A DNA stretch of 64,000 bases from Pseudomonadota bacterium (GTDB lineage: Bacteria > Pseudomonadota > Gammaproteobacteria > Xanthomonadales > Xanthomonadaceae): assembly GCA_023419315.1 (NCBI GenBank), contig JAEZYE010000054.1, positions 9,868-73,867 of the forward strand, read 5' to 3'. The position numbers were made by a program, and so were the translations under genes. The notes beneath the pieces are model-generated. The model was not told the DNA's origin and made no database searches. It saw only the letters and a program-made list of their open reading frames with translations. Positions 46,631 to 55,006 of this stretch are shown in pieces. The first letter of the stretch is position 1. Each line of letters begins with the position of its first letter.

Positions 46631-47942
46631 TGCCTTCCTCGACACCGAGGTTGCTCGGCGGCGTGTCGTAGGTCTGGCGATCGAGCAGCCCGGTTTCCTT
46701 GGCGACCAGCACCGGCACCACCATCTGGCCGGTGACATTGGTCATCGTGCGCATCATGTCGAGCACGCGATCGATGGCGTACAGATAGCCGATGGTTTCC
46801 AGCGGCAGGCCCGCGGCGCTCAGCACCACCGTCGCCATGATCACCGCGGTGCCCGGCACGCCGGCCGTGCCGAAGCTGCCCAGCACCGACGCGATCAGCA
46901 CGACCAGATACTGATCCGCGCTCATCGGCACGCCGCTGTACTGCGATATGAACACCGCGCACAGCGCCGGATAGATCGCGCCGCAGCCGTCCATCTTGAT
47001 GCTGGCGCCCAGCGGCACCGCGAACGCGGCGTAGCCCTTGTCCACGCCGAGATTGTGGGTGACGGCGCGGATGGCGGCCGGCATCGAGGCGAAGCTGGAC
47101 GAGCTGACGAACGCCACCTGCATCGCCGCCGCGGCGCCACGGAAGAACTTCAACGGATTGAGGCCGTGGCTGAGCAGCAGCAGGCTGTAGATCACGACCA
47201 CGTGCAGCGCGCATGCCAGGTACAACGCGCCGACGAAGTTCGCCAGCGGCAGCAGCTTGGCGAAGCCGTAACTGCCGACCAGCGAAGCGATCAGGCCGAA
47301 GGTGCCGATCGGCGTCACTTCCAGCACGAAGCGCGTGACCTGGATCATCAGCTCGGAGGTTTCGCCCACCAGCTTGCGTACCCCGGCCACGCGCTCGCCG
47401 AGCTTCACCATCGCGAAGCCGAGCAGCGCGGCGAAGAAGATCACCGGCAGGATCGAGCCGCGCCCCGCCGCGAGGACGGTCTCGCCCGCAGTGTTGACGC
47501 GGGTGCCGATGCCGGCCAGCGCATAGAACGGATTCGAAGGCACGACATCCAGCAGCACCTTGATCGGGCTGGGCACATCGCGCGGCACATAGTTCGGATC
47601 GACCTGCAGCCCGCTGACGCCCGTGCCTGGCTGCAGGATTACACCGACGGCCAAACCGACGCCGACGGCCAGCGCTGCGGTCGCAAGGAACCATGCAAAA
47701 GTGCGTCCACCGAGCGCGGCCACCGATTTCTGCCCGTGCAGGCTGGCGACCGCGTTGATTACCGCGAAGAACACCAGCGGCACCGCGATCATCTTGATCA
47801 GCGTCACGTACAGCGTGCCGAGCGGACCGAACCAGACATCGGCCGCCGGCCCCATCAACCAGCCCGCCAGTGCGCCGAGCACGAAACCGGCCAGCACGCG
47901 CTGCCAGAACGGGATCTTGAACCACGCGGACACCAGCTTCAT
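46617..47942 (-). CDS. Dicarboxylate/amino acid:cation symporter (DAACS family, GltP/DctA-like)
   Basis: 441-residue inner-membrane carrier for C4-dicarboxylates or acidic amino acids. MKLVSAWFKIPFWQRVLAGF starts the protein. The re-entrant loop VSSSSFASMPAAI, the GASIKMDGCGAIYP segment and FGTAGVPGTAVIM with MMRTMTNVTGQM form the substrate and cation sites of the glutamate-carrier fold. Start ATG 47942. Divergent from the alkaline phosphatase gene across 143 bases. Confidence 0.9.
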   Translation of the reverse strand: MKLVSAWFKIPFWQRVLAGFVLGALAGWLMGPAADVWFGPLGTLYVTLIKMIAVPLVFFAVINAVASLHGQKSVAALGGRTFAWFLATAALAVGVGLAVGVILQPGTGVSGLQVDPNYVPRDVPSPIKVLLDVVPSNPFYALAGIGTRVNTAGETVLAAGRGSILPVIFFAALLGFAMVKLGERVAGVRKLVGETSELMIQVTRFVLEVTPIGTFGLIASLVGSYGFAKLLPLANFVGALYLACALHVVVIYSLLLLSHGLNPLKFFRGAAAAMQVAFVSSSSFASMPAAIRAVTHNLGVDKGYAAFAVPLGASIKMDGCGAIYPALCAVFISQYSGVPMSADQYLVVLIASVLGSFGTAGVPGTAVIMATVVLSAAGLPLETIGYLYAIDRVLDMMRTMTNVTGQMVVPVLVAKETGLLDRQTYDTPPSNLGVEEGNDPA

Positions 47943-48026
47943 CGGCACGCCTGCAAAAACGGAGTTCGACACGATACTCCGCGGCCGCCGCGACGGCGAC
48001 CGCACGACTGGAAAGCCAATGTGTCA

Positions 48027-48055
48027 TCAACAGGACACTGTCGCGCCCGCATAAT
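48027..48055 (+). promoter_or_regulatory. Putative sigma-70 promoter of the alkaline phosphatase gene
   Basis: TCAACA (48027-48032) and CATAAT (48050-48055) are separated by 17 bases and match the consensus hexamers at 4 and 5 positions. A start near 48062 would give a leader of about 24 bases with GGAG at 48071. No clear Pho box was recognised. Confidence 0.45.
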
Positions 48056-48085
48056 GGCCCGTCACCTGCCGGAGTCGCTGATTCG

Positions 48086-49792
48086 ATGCACCGAAAGACC
48101 TTCGTCCTGCCGCTCGTGGGCACGACCCTGATGACCTTGCTCGCCGGCTGCGCCTCCGCGCCGGGCGCATCTTCCGCTTCCCTCTCCACCTACCGCGTCG
48201 ACGTGCCGGCGGTGACCCATCCTTCCAGCGAAACGCCGGCATGGTGGTACCGCAGCGGCGCCGCGCATGCCGCCGCCAATGGCGCGATGAACGGCCGCGC
48301 GAAGAACGTCATCCTGTTCCTCGGCGACGGCATGAGCCTGACCACGGTCGCCGCCGCGCGCATCTTCGACGGCCAGCGCAAGGGCCAGCCGGGCGAGGAA
48401 AACCTGCTGAGCTGGGAGCGCTTCCCGCACACCGCTTTCAGCAAGACCTACAACACCGATTCGCAGACGCCCGATTCGGCCGGCACGATGACCGCAATCA
48501 CCACGGGCGTGAAAACCCACATGGGCGCGATCGGCGTGACTGCGGGTCCGCGCACCGATTGCCGCGACAGCCTGGGCAAGGCCGCGCTGACGTGGCTGGA
48601 ACTGGCCGACAGTGCCGGCATGGCGACGGGCATCGTGTCGACCGCGCGACTGACCCATGCAACGCCGGCCGCGACCTATGCGCACGTGCCGGATCGCAAT
48701 TGGGAGAACGACACGGATCTGCCGGCCGACGCCGTCGCGCAAGGCTGCCAGGACATCGCCGCCCATCTGCTGACGTCCGCGCGCTTCGGGCATGGCCCGA
48801 CGGTCGCGCTGGGCGGCGGACGCGGCGAGTTCACCAGCACCGAAGAACGCGACCCCGAGTACGACGACAAGGTCGGTCAGCGTCTGGACGGCCGCAACCT
48901 GCCTGCCGAATGGCTGAAGGCGAACCCGCACGGCGCGTATGTCTGGAACCGCGCGCAACTGGACGCCGCGAAGAACGCACCGCGCCTGCTCGGCCTGTTC
49001 GAGCCGGACCACATGCAGTTTGAACATGATCGCCCGCGCGATGGCGCCGGCGAGCCCTCGCTGGCCGAGATGACCCGCGCCGCCATCCACACGCTCTCGC
49101 GCCAGCCGCAGGGCTACGTGCTGATGATCGAGGGCGCGCGCATCGATCACGCCAACCACTACGGCAATGCATACCGCGCGCTCGACGAAACCGTCGCGCT
49201 GTCCGAAGCCGTGCAGGCCGCACTGGAAGCGACCTCGCGCGAAGACACGCTCATTCTCGTCACCGCCGATCACTCGCATACGCTGAACTTCGTCGGCTAT
49301 CCCGTGCGCGGCAACCCCATCCTCGGAAAAGTCCGCGGCCAGGGCGGCGAAGACGATGCCCCCGGCGATCTCGCCCGTGACCAGCTCGGGCTGCCGTTCA
49401 CCACGCTGAGCTATGCCAACGGTCCCGGCTATACCGGCGCCGGCAATCGCCAGCCCGCCGGTCCGAAGAAATTCCTGCATGCGCCGAGCAGCGTCGAAGC
49501 CGCGGAAGGGCGTCCGGACCTGAGCCATGTCGACACCGAGCATCCGGACTACCTGCAGGAAGCGCTGGTGCCGCTGAAATCGGAATCGCACGGCGGCGAA
49601 GACGTCGGCATCTGGGCGATCGGCCCGGGCAGCGAAGCGATTCGCGGCACGGTCGAGCAGAACGTCATCTATCACTTCATCGTGCAGGCGACACCGAAAC
49701 TGCGCGAACGCCTGTGCGCCGCCGACACCTGTGACGCCAACGGCGTGCCGGTTGAACTGCCGCGCCCGGACGATTTCATCCGCAAGCCGTGA
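48086..49792 (+). CDS. Alkaline phosphatase (PhoA superfamily) lipoprotein
   Basis: 568 residues. The signal sequence ends in lipobox LAGC (Cys22), so it is membrane-anchored, unlike E. coli PhoA. Metal site Asp81 is in ILFLGDGMS, the nucleophile Ser131 in TPDSAGTMTA, and later metal ligands lie in EGARIDHANHYGNAYRALDE, TADHSH and KSESHGGEDVGIWA. Releases phosphate from organic esters in the envelope. Confidence 0.92.
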   Translation: MHRKTFVLPLVGTTLMTLLAGCASAPGASSASLSTYRVDVPAVTHPSSETPAWWYRSGAAHAAANGAMNGRAKNVILFLGDGMSLTTVAAARIFDGQRKGQPGEENLLSWERFPHTAFSKTYNTDSQTPDSAGTMTAITTGVKTHMGAIGVTAGPRTDCRDSLGKAALTWLELADSAGMATGIVSTARLTHATPAATYAHVPDRNWENDTDLPADAVAQGCQDIAAHLLTSARFGHGPTVALGGGRGEFTSTEERDPEYDDKVGQRLDGRNLPAEWLKANPHGAYVWNRAQLDAAKNAPRLLGLFEPDHMQFEHDRPRDGAGEPSLAEMTRAAIHTLSRQPQGYVLMIEGARIDHANHYGNAYRALDETVALSEAVQAALEATSREDTLILVTADHSHTLNFVGYPVRGNPILGKVRGQGGEDDAPGDLARDQLGLPFTTLSYANGPGYTGAGNRQPAGPKKFLHAPSSVEAAEGRPDLSHVDTEHPDYLQEALVPLKSESHGGEDVGIWAIGPGSEAIRGTVEQNVIYHFIVQATPKLRERLCAADTCDANGVPVELPRPDDFIRKP

Positions 49793-49800
49793 CGCGACGA

Positions 49801-49830
49801 TGCCGCGCTTCCCGAAACGGAAGCGCGGCA
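49801..49830. terminator. Perfect hairpin between alkaline phosphatase and hemJ genes
   Basis: 12-bp perfect stem TGCCGCGCTTCC / GGAAGCGCGGCA with a 6-base loop, 8 bases after the phosphatase stop and 13 before the hemJ stop. There is no T run on either strand, so it may stabilise 3' ends or be a weak terminator for both convergent genes. Confidence 0.5.
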
Positions 49831-49843
49831 ACTTGATGCAGAC

Positions 49844-50296
49844 TCAGAACGGCTTCGCCAGCACCAGCCACACCACCGCGATCAGCGCGAACAGAGGCAG
49901 TTCGTTGAACAGCCGCAGCGCGAACGAAGTCGGCAGCGTGCGACCTTTCTCGATGCCCTTCAGCCAGCGTCCGGTGACGATGAAGTGCACCAGGATCAGC
50001 ACCACCAGCGTCAGCTTGACGTGCAGCCATGCCGTCCCTTGCCCGACCATCGTCGGGAAATCCGGAATCACCCGGTAACCCAGCCAAGACACCAGCCCGA
50101 ACAGGAACGCCAGGCCGAACATGTGATGGCCGAAGCGATACAGCTTGCGGCCCATCAGCAACAACCGCGCCTGCACGTCCGGCTGCCCGCGTGTCTCCGA
50201 CAGGTTCACCAGGATGCGGGGCAGATAGAAGACCGTGGCCATCCACGCGATGACGAACACGATGTGGAAGGTCTTGATCCAGAAGTACAGGCCCAT
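49844..50296 (-). CDS. hemJ: Protoporphyrinogen oxidase HemJ (CopD-like membrane protein)
   Basis: 150-residue membrane protein with four helices. The opening MGLYFWIKTFHIVFVIAWMA with His11 and FYLPRILVN, then GRKLYRFGHHMFG, match HemJ, the haem-binding protoporphyrinogen IX oxidase of bacteria lacking HemG/HemY. The family is also annotated CopD-like, so the enzyme call rests on these motifs. Start ATG 50296; the long upstream extension is not hydrophobic and is dropped. Confidence 0.82.
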   Translation of the reverse strand: MGLYFWIKTFHIVFVIAWMATVFYLPRILVNLSETRGQPDVQARLLLMGRKLYRFGHHMFGLAFLFGLVSWLGYRVIPDFPTMVGQGTAWLHVKLTLVVLILVHFIVTGRWLKGIEKGRTLPTSFALRLFNELPLFALIAVVWLVLAKPF

Positions 50297-50415
50297 GGGC
50301 GGCTCCGTTGACGTGGCTGCGCGCGATTCTCCGTGATGGATCATGAAACTGTCCAACGCTTGGACCGCGCGGACGCAGCAGCGAGAATGGCCGCCCGCCC
50401 TGCAACCCGCCGCCG

Positions 50416-51012
50416 ATGAAGACCTACGACGCCGACTATTTCCAGCGCTGGTACCGCGACGGCAGCATCGGCGGCGCGCAACGCCTCTCACGCAAGGTGG
50501 CGCTGGCCGTCGCCACCGCCGAGTACTACCTCGAACGCCCGATCCGCAGCGTGCTCGACATCGGTTGCGGTGAAGGCGCGTGGCGCGCGCCGCTGCTGAA
50601 GCTGCGCCCCAGAGTGCATTACCTCGGCTTCGACAGCAGCGAGTACGCCGTGCGCCGCTACGGCCGGCAACGCAACCTGCATCTGGCCCAGTTCGCCGAT
50701 TTCGAATTCCTGCGCCCGTGCGCGCCGGTGGACCTGCTGATCTGTTCGGACGTGATGCACTACGTGCCCACGCGCGAACTCAAGCGCGGCCTGCCCGGCG
50801 TGGCGGAACTCTGCGGCGGCCTGGCGTTCCTGGAAACCTTCACCCGTGAGGATGACTACGAGGGCGATCACGACGGTTTCCAGCCCCGCACGGCGCGCTG
50901 GTACCGGCAGGCGCTGGACGCGGTGGGGCTGCGGCCGGTGGGCAGTCATTGCTGGCTGCCCCGGACCCGCGCCGACGAGCTCGCCGCACTGGAACGCGCG
51001 GACCGCGCCTGA
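50416..51012 (+). CDS. Class I SAM-dependent methyltransferase
   Basis: 198 residues. Motif I is SVLDIGCGEGAW, motif II the acidic end of YLGFDSSEYAV, and LLICSDVMHYVP is the motif IV region, as in small-molecule methyltransferases. The substrate cannot be told. Followed on the same strand 82 bases later by phaZ; divergent from hemJ. Confidence 0.85.
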   Translation: MKTYDADYFQRWYRDGSIGGAQRLSRKVALAVATAEYYLERPIRSVLDIGCGEGAWRAPLLKLRPRVHYLGFDSSEYAVRRYGRQRNLHLAQFADFEFLRPCAPVDLLICSDVMHYVPTRELKRGLPGVAELCGGLAFLETFTREDDYEGDHDGFQPRTARWYRQALDAVGLRPVGSHCWLPRTRADELAALERADRA

Positions 51013-51094
51013 ACAGGCGAATTCACGGCCCGTCCCCGTCTGCGGTATGCTGCGCCGCAACAGAAAGCACCCCGGACCGGGATTCCCCGACAGC

Positions 51095-52345
51095 ATGACC
51101 TTCCTGTACCAGTGGCATGAGCTGGGCCGCGCCTGGATGGCGCCGCTTGCCTACATGGCCGAAGCCAACGCACGCATCTTTTCCGCACCGGGCAGCTGGC
51201 TGTCCAGCGTGCCGGGCGCCGAGCGCATCGCCGCGGGCAATGAACTGATCCACCGCATCGGCAAGGACTACGAAAAGCCGGCGTGGGACATCCACGAAAT
51301 CGAGATCAACGGCCACAAGGTGCCGGTGGTCGAACAGGAAATCATCGGCAAGCCGTTCTGCCGCCTGCTGCGCTTCAAGCGCTACACCGACGACGCCGGC
51401 AGCATCGCGCAATTGAAGGACGACCCGGTCGTGCTGGTGGTCGCGCCGCTGTCCGGCCACCATGCCACGCTGCTGCGCGACACCGTGCGCACGCTGCTGC
51501 GCGATCACAAGGTCTACATCACCGACTGGGTCGACGCCCGGATGGTGCCGACCGGAGACGGCGATTTCAGTCTCGATGACTATGTCGCCTACATCGAGGA
51601 ATTCATCCGCCACATCGGCGCGGACACCCTGCATGTGATCAGCGTCTGCCAGCCCACGGTGCCGGTGCTGGCCGCGGTATCGCTGATGGCCGCGCGCGGC
51701 GAGCCGACCCCGCGCACGCTGACCATGATGGGCGGTCCGATCGATGCGCGCCGCAGCCCGACCGAGGTCAACAGTCTGGCCACGCGCAATCCGCTGTCAT
51801 GGTTCGAGAACAACGTCATCCACACCGTGCCGATGCCCTACCCCGGCCATGGCCGCGCGGTGTATCCGGGCTTCCTGCAGCACGCCGGATTCATCGCGAT
51901 GAATCCCAGCCGGCACTTCATGTCGCACTGGGATTTCTACGCCAACCTGGTGAAGGGCGATCAGCAGGACGCCGAATCGCATCGCCGCTTCTACGACGAA
52001 TACAACGCCGTGCTCGACATGCCGGCGGAGTATTACCTCGACACCATCCGCGTCGTGTTCCAGGAGTTCCTGCTGCCGCGCGGCAAGTGGCAGGTCAACG
52101 GTGAACGGGTGAAACCGGCCGCGATCCGCAAGACCGGCATCCTCACCATCGAAGGCGAACTCGACGACATTTCCGGTCTGGGCCAGACCGCGGCGGCGCA
52201 TGATCTCTGTACCGGCGTCGCCAAGTCCGATCACCGCCACATCACCGTCGAAGGCGCCGGCCATTACGGCATCTTCAGCGGCCGCCGCTGGCGCGAGAAG
52301 GTGTATCCGCAGGTGCGCGACTTCATCGCGAAATACTCGGCCTGA
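51095..52345 (+). CDS. phaZ: Intracellular polyhydroxyalkanoate depolymerase
   Basis: Alpha/beta hydrolase mobilising stored PHA. 416 residues from MTFLYQWHELGRAWMAPLAY. The nucleophile is a cysteine, Cys185 in VISVCQPTVP, as in the PhaZ1 group of Cupriavidus, not a lesion. The Asp is in GELDDISG and the His in GAGHYGIF. No signal peptide, consistent with granule-bound action. No synthase gene (phaC) is seen in the window. Confidence 0.9.
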   Translation: MTFLYQWHELGRAWMAPLAYMAEANARIFSAPGSWLSSVPGAERIAAGNELIHRIGKDYEKPAWDIHEIEINGHKVPVVEQEIIGKPFCRLLRFKRYTDDAGSIAQLKDDPVVLVVAPLSGHHATLLRDTVRTLLRDHKVYITDWVDARMVPTGDGDFSLDDYVAYIEEFIRHIGADTLHVISVCQPTVPVLAAVSLMAARGEPTPRTLTMMGGPIDARRSPTEVNSLATRNPLSWFENNVIHTVPMPYPGHGRAVYPGFLQHAGFIAMNPSRHFMSHWDFYANLVKGDQQDAESHRRFYDEYNAVLDMPAEYYLDTIRVVFQEFLLPRGKWQVNGERVKPAAIRKTGILTIEGELDDISGLGQTAAAHDLCTGVAKSDHRHITVEGAGHYGIFSGRRWREKVYPQVRDFIAKYSA

Positions 52346-52366
52346 TCCCGACACCGCGCGTAAAAA

Positions 52367-52392
52367 AAAAGCCCCGCGAATGCGGGGCTTTT
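52367..52392. terminator. Bidirectional terminator
   Basis: Stem AAAAGCCCCGC / GCGGGGCTTTT with a 4-base loop; a run of nine A before it gives nine T on the minus strand. It separates convergent phaZ and the membrane-sensor gene. The arms are identical to those of the purA terminator at 3325-3350. Confidence 0.88.
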
Positions 52393-52413
52393 CGTTGCGG
52401 CGACGCGCGTGCC

Positions 52414-53325
52414 TCACACCACCGGATTGCGCACCAGCAGCTGCTTGGCCAGCCAGCCGTGGACCTTGCCGACCGCGCGCGCCAGATGCAGCGTGGCGAA
52501 CAGCATCACGACACCGAGCACGCACAGCACCGGAATCATGAAAGCACCGTTGCCATCGCCGAACGGCCACAGCGTGACGTCCCAGTGCGCGGGAAACACC
52601 AGCACCAGCGGCGTGGCGACCAGCGCGAGCGACAGGCTCAGCAGCGTCACCGCGACGGAGAAGTACAACGTGCCGATCGGCTGCATCAGCAGGAAGTACA
52701 ACATCGCGCTCCACGTGCGTCCGTCGGTGAACATTTCCTTGATGCGCGTCATCCACGGCTTGTCGCGCTGCGTGTAGAGCGGGCGGCGCGGCATGCGTTC
52801 GCCCAGCAGCACTTCGACGATGCGTCCCTCCACCAGCGACAGCAACCGCACCGAAGCCAGGAACAGCATCAGCAGTGGAATGCCGATGATGAGGATCAAC
52901 AGGCCGAGCGAGAGGCTGGCGCCGGTGACCACCCAGGTGAAGTAGAAGACGCCCGTCGCCATCGACAGCAGCATGTAGAACAGCGCGCCGTAGGTGCGCG
53001 GATCCGCCGCCACACCGAAGAAGCGCCCGAGTGGGGATTGACGCTTCGGCGGCAGCGGCGGTTTCAGCGCACGCGACACGGTCACTTCGGTGTCGCGATA
53101 GATGTCGGCCACTTCGGCGGGCGCACCGTAACTGCCGGCCACCGAGGCGATCACTTCGGCTTCGCTGCGGCCGGCCTGTTCGGCGAGCTCCGAACGCAGG
53201 TATTCCTCGGCGTCGTACAGCGCATCCTGGATCAACGCCGGATCCGCACCGGCGAGCGCGGCGCGCAGCTGTTCCAGGTATTCGGGGATGGTGGTGGGAA
53301 GACGCGGTTGGGTTGCGGTGTTCAT
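52414..53325 (-). CDS. HAAS/DUF1700-type membrane protein with sensor-like domain
   Basis: 303 residues. The N-terminal cytoplasmic helical part (EYLEQLRAALAGADPALIQD, DAEEYLRSELAE) resembles the HAAS/DUF1700 domain that accompanies PadR regulators. Two pairs of membrane helices with related surroundings follow (DPRTYGALFYMLLSMATGVFYF and DGRTWSAMLYFLLMQPIGTLYF), indicating an internal duplication as in the putative-sensor family. Start overlaps the PadR stop (ATGA). Likely senses membrane state; signal unknown. Confidence 0.78.
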   Translation of the reverse strand: MNTATQPRLPTTIPEYLEQLRAALAGADPALIQDALYDAEEYLRSELAEQAGRSEAEVIASVAGSYGAPAEVADIYRDTEVTVSRALKPPLPPKRQSPLGRFFGVAADPRTYGALFYMLLSMATGVFYFTWVVTGASLSLGLLILIIGIPLLMLFLASVRLLSLVEGRIVEVLLGERMPRRPLYTQRDKPWMTRIKEMFTDGRTWSAMLYFLLMQPIGTLYFSVAVTLLSLSLALVATPLVLVFPAHWDVTLWPFGDGNGAFMIPVLCVLGVVMLFATLHLARAVGKVHGWLAKQLLVRNPVV

Positions 53326-53687
53326 GCTGGTATCCCCGACAGGACGGAATCGACGGAATCACGGGTGGCGCGCCAGGCGGCCGCCCAGCCTTGCAGGGTT
53401 TCCCGCCCTGCCGCGGTGATGCGGTAGTAACGCCGGGGAGGACCGGCGACGGATGGCTCGACGAAACTTTCCAGCAACCCCGCCCCTTCGAGGTTGCGCA
53501 ACACCGGATACAGCGCACTCTGCTTGCCGCTCAGCACGCCGTCGCCAACGCGTTCCAGCTGTTTGGCGATGAGGTAGCCGTACATCGGCTCCTGCGCTTT
53601 CGCCAGCACGGCCAGCAGCGCCAGCGAGACAGTGCCGGCGCTCAGCTCCTTGTGGAACTTCTTCAGGTAGGCATCCGGTTCGGTCAT
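53322..53687 (-). CDS. PadR family transcriptional regulator
   Basis: 121-residue winged-helix regulator. ALLAVLAKAQEPMYGYLIAKQLE and LYPVLRNLEGAGLLESF are the PadR helix-turn-helix and wing, and RRYYRITAAGRETL closes the domain. Usually represses its own operon. Overlaps the downstream membrane-protein gene by ATGA, so the two form a regulator/sensor-like operon; the operator should lie in 53688-53760. Confidence 0.88.
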   Translation of the reverse strand: MTEPDAYLKKFHKELSAGTVSLALLAVLAKAQEPMYGYLIAKQLERVGDGVLSGKQSALYPVLRNLEGAGLLESFVEPSVAGPPRRYYRITAAGRETLQGWAAAWRATRDSVDSVLSGIPA

Positions 53688-53841
53688 GGCGGTCTCCTGC
53701 CAGCTAGCTTGGAGACAACACTATTGCGAAGTTGGGTATAGCGAATGTGCTGGTAGTCACGCTGCGCGGAAACATCGCGCCGTGCGGCCGCCTCCACCTT
53801 CCTGCGTAGAATCGGGCCCTTCTTCTCCTTCGGGACCGCCC

Positions 53842-54759
53842 ATGACCCTGCGCCTTGCCCTGCTTGCTTCCGCCGTCGCCCTGGCCGTCGTACTGCCCGC
53901 GTCGGCCGCCGAACCCGCCAAGTACCGCAGCGCGCAGGAAATCATCGACGCCGCGCCGGACAGCGACTGGCGCACGCTGGATCCGGCCAACACGCTTTAC
54001 CTGGAACTGGACAGCGGCCGCGTCGTCATCGAACTGGCCCCGCAGTTCGCGCCGGAACATGTCGCCAACATCCGCACGCTGGCGAAGGAAGGATTCTGGA
54101 ACGGCCTGAATTTCTACCGCTCGCAGGACAACTGGGTCGTGCAGTTCGGCGATCCCACCGAAGATGAAACCAAACGCAAGTCGATCGGCAGCGCAAAGAA
54201 CAAGCTGCCCGCCGAACTCGAACGCAAGGCGCAGGGCCTGACGTTCACCGCGCTGCCCGACAGTGACGGCTGGGCGCCGGAAGTCGGCTTCGTTGAAGGC
54301 TTTGCGGCCGGGCGTGATCCGAAGAGCGGTCAGGCCTGGGCGGCGCATTGCTATGGCTCGGTCGGCGCCGCGCGTGATACCGCGCCCGACAGCAGCAACG
54401 GCACCGAACTGTATGTGGTCATCGGCCAGTCCCCGCGCCAGCTGGATCGCAACATCACCGTCGTCGGCCGCGTGGTGAAAGGCATGGAACTGCTGAGCGT
54501 ACTCAAGCGCGGGCCGGACCCGATGGGCATGTATGCCGCGCCCGCCGACTACACGCCGATTCGCGCCATCCGGCTCGCCAGTGAAGTACCCGAATCCGAG
54601 CGCACCGCACTGCAACTGCTGCGCACCGATTCGAAGACCTTCGCCGAAGCCACTGAAGCCCGACGCAATCGCCGCGACAGCTGGTACGTGCGTCCAGCCG
54701 GCCACATCGACCTGTGCAACGTTCCGCTGCCCGTCCGCACGCCGAAAACGAAGTCCTGA
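53842..54759 (+). CDS. Periplasmic cyclophilin-type peptidyl-prolyl isomerase
   Basis: 305 residues from MTLRLALLASAVALAVVLPASA (signal peptide). The cyclophilin core includes VVIELAPQFAPEHVANIRTLAKEGFWNGLNFYR and later ELYVVIGQSPRQLDRNITVVGRVV. It carries an insert and a C-terminal extension relative to PpiA. A longer reading from 53686 is rejected because it masks the signal peptide. Confidence 0.87.
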   Translation: MTLRLALLASAVALAVVLPASAAEPAKYRSAQEIIDAAPDSDWRTLDPANTLYLELDSGRVVIELAPQFAPEHVANIRTLAKEGFWNGLNFYRSQDNWVVQFGDPTEDETKRKSIGSAKNKLPAELERKAQGLTFTALPDSDGWAPEVGFVEGFAAGRDPKSGQAWAAHCYGSVGAARDTAPDSSNGTELYVVIGQSPRQLDRNITVVGRVVKGMELLSVLKRGPDPMGMYAAPADYTPIRAIRLASEVPESERTALQLLRTDSKTFAEATEARRNRRDSWYVRPAGHIDLCNVPLPVRTPKTKS

Positions 54760-54784
54760 TCCGCCTGCCGTTGCCGCCGCGGGC

Positions 54785-55006
54785 TCAGGCGATGCGCTTG
54801 TGCGCTTCCTCGATGATGCGTTTGTCGAGGATGCGCACGGCGCCCACCATCAGCAGCCGCAGGTCGCTCACGATCGCCTCGGCAAGATCCGCATCGCTGA
54901 TCCCGTCACCGTCGATATCCAGCCGGAACTGCTGACCCTGCAGGCCGCCGCCGTTGCTGAAGTCGATTTCGAAATCGAACACCACGCGGTGCTGCACGCC
55001 GCTCAT
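54785..55006 (-). CDS. Conserved-looking 73-residue soluble protein
   Basis: ATG 55006 overlaps the stop of the upstream transporter gene as ATGA. 73 residues: a strand-rich first half (HRVVFDFEIDFSNGGGLQGQ and FRLDIDGDGISDADLAE) and a second half with LRLLMVGAVRILDKRIIEEA. No signal or membrane segment. It reads as a genuine small folded protein, but no named family was recognised. Coupled to an EamA transporter. Confidence 0.7.
   Translation of the reverse strand: MSGVQHRVVFDFEIDFSNGGGLQGQQFRLDIDGDGISDADLAEAIVSDLRLLMVGAVRILDKRIIEEAHKRIA

Noticed and set aside
46627..48189. 520-codon minus-strand frame overlapping the symporter gene
   Set aside because: It is the out-of-frame shadow of the symporter gene and is Arg/Gly/Ala-rich throughout.
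51640..51670. Cys in place of Ser in the PhaZ nucleophile elbow, first taken as a lesion
   Set aside because: Intracellular PHA depolymerases of the PhaZ1 type use cysteine at this position.
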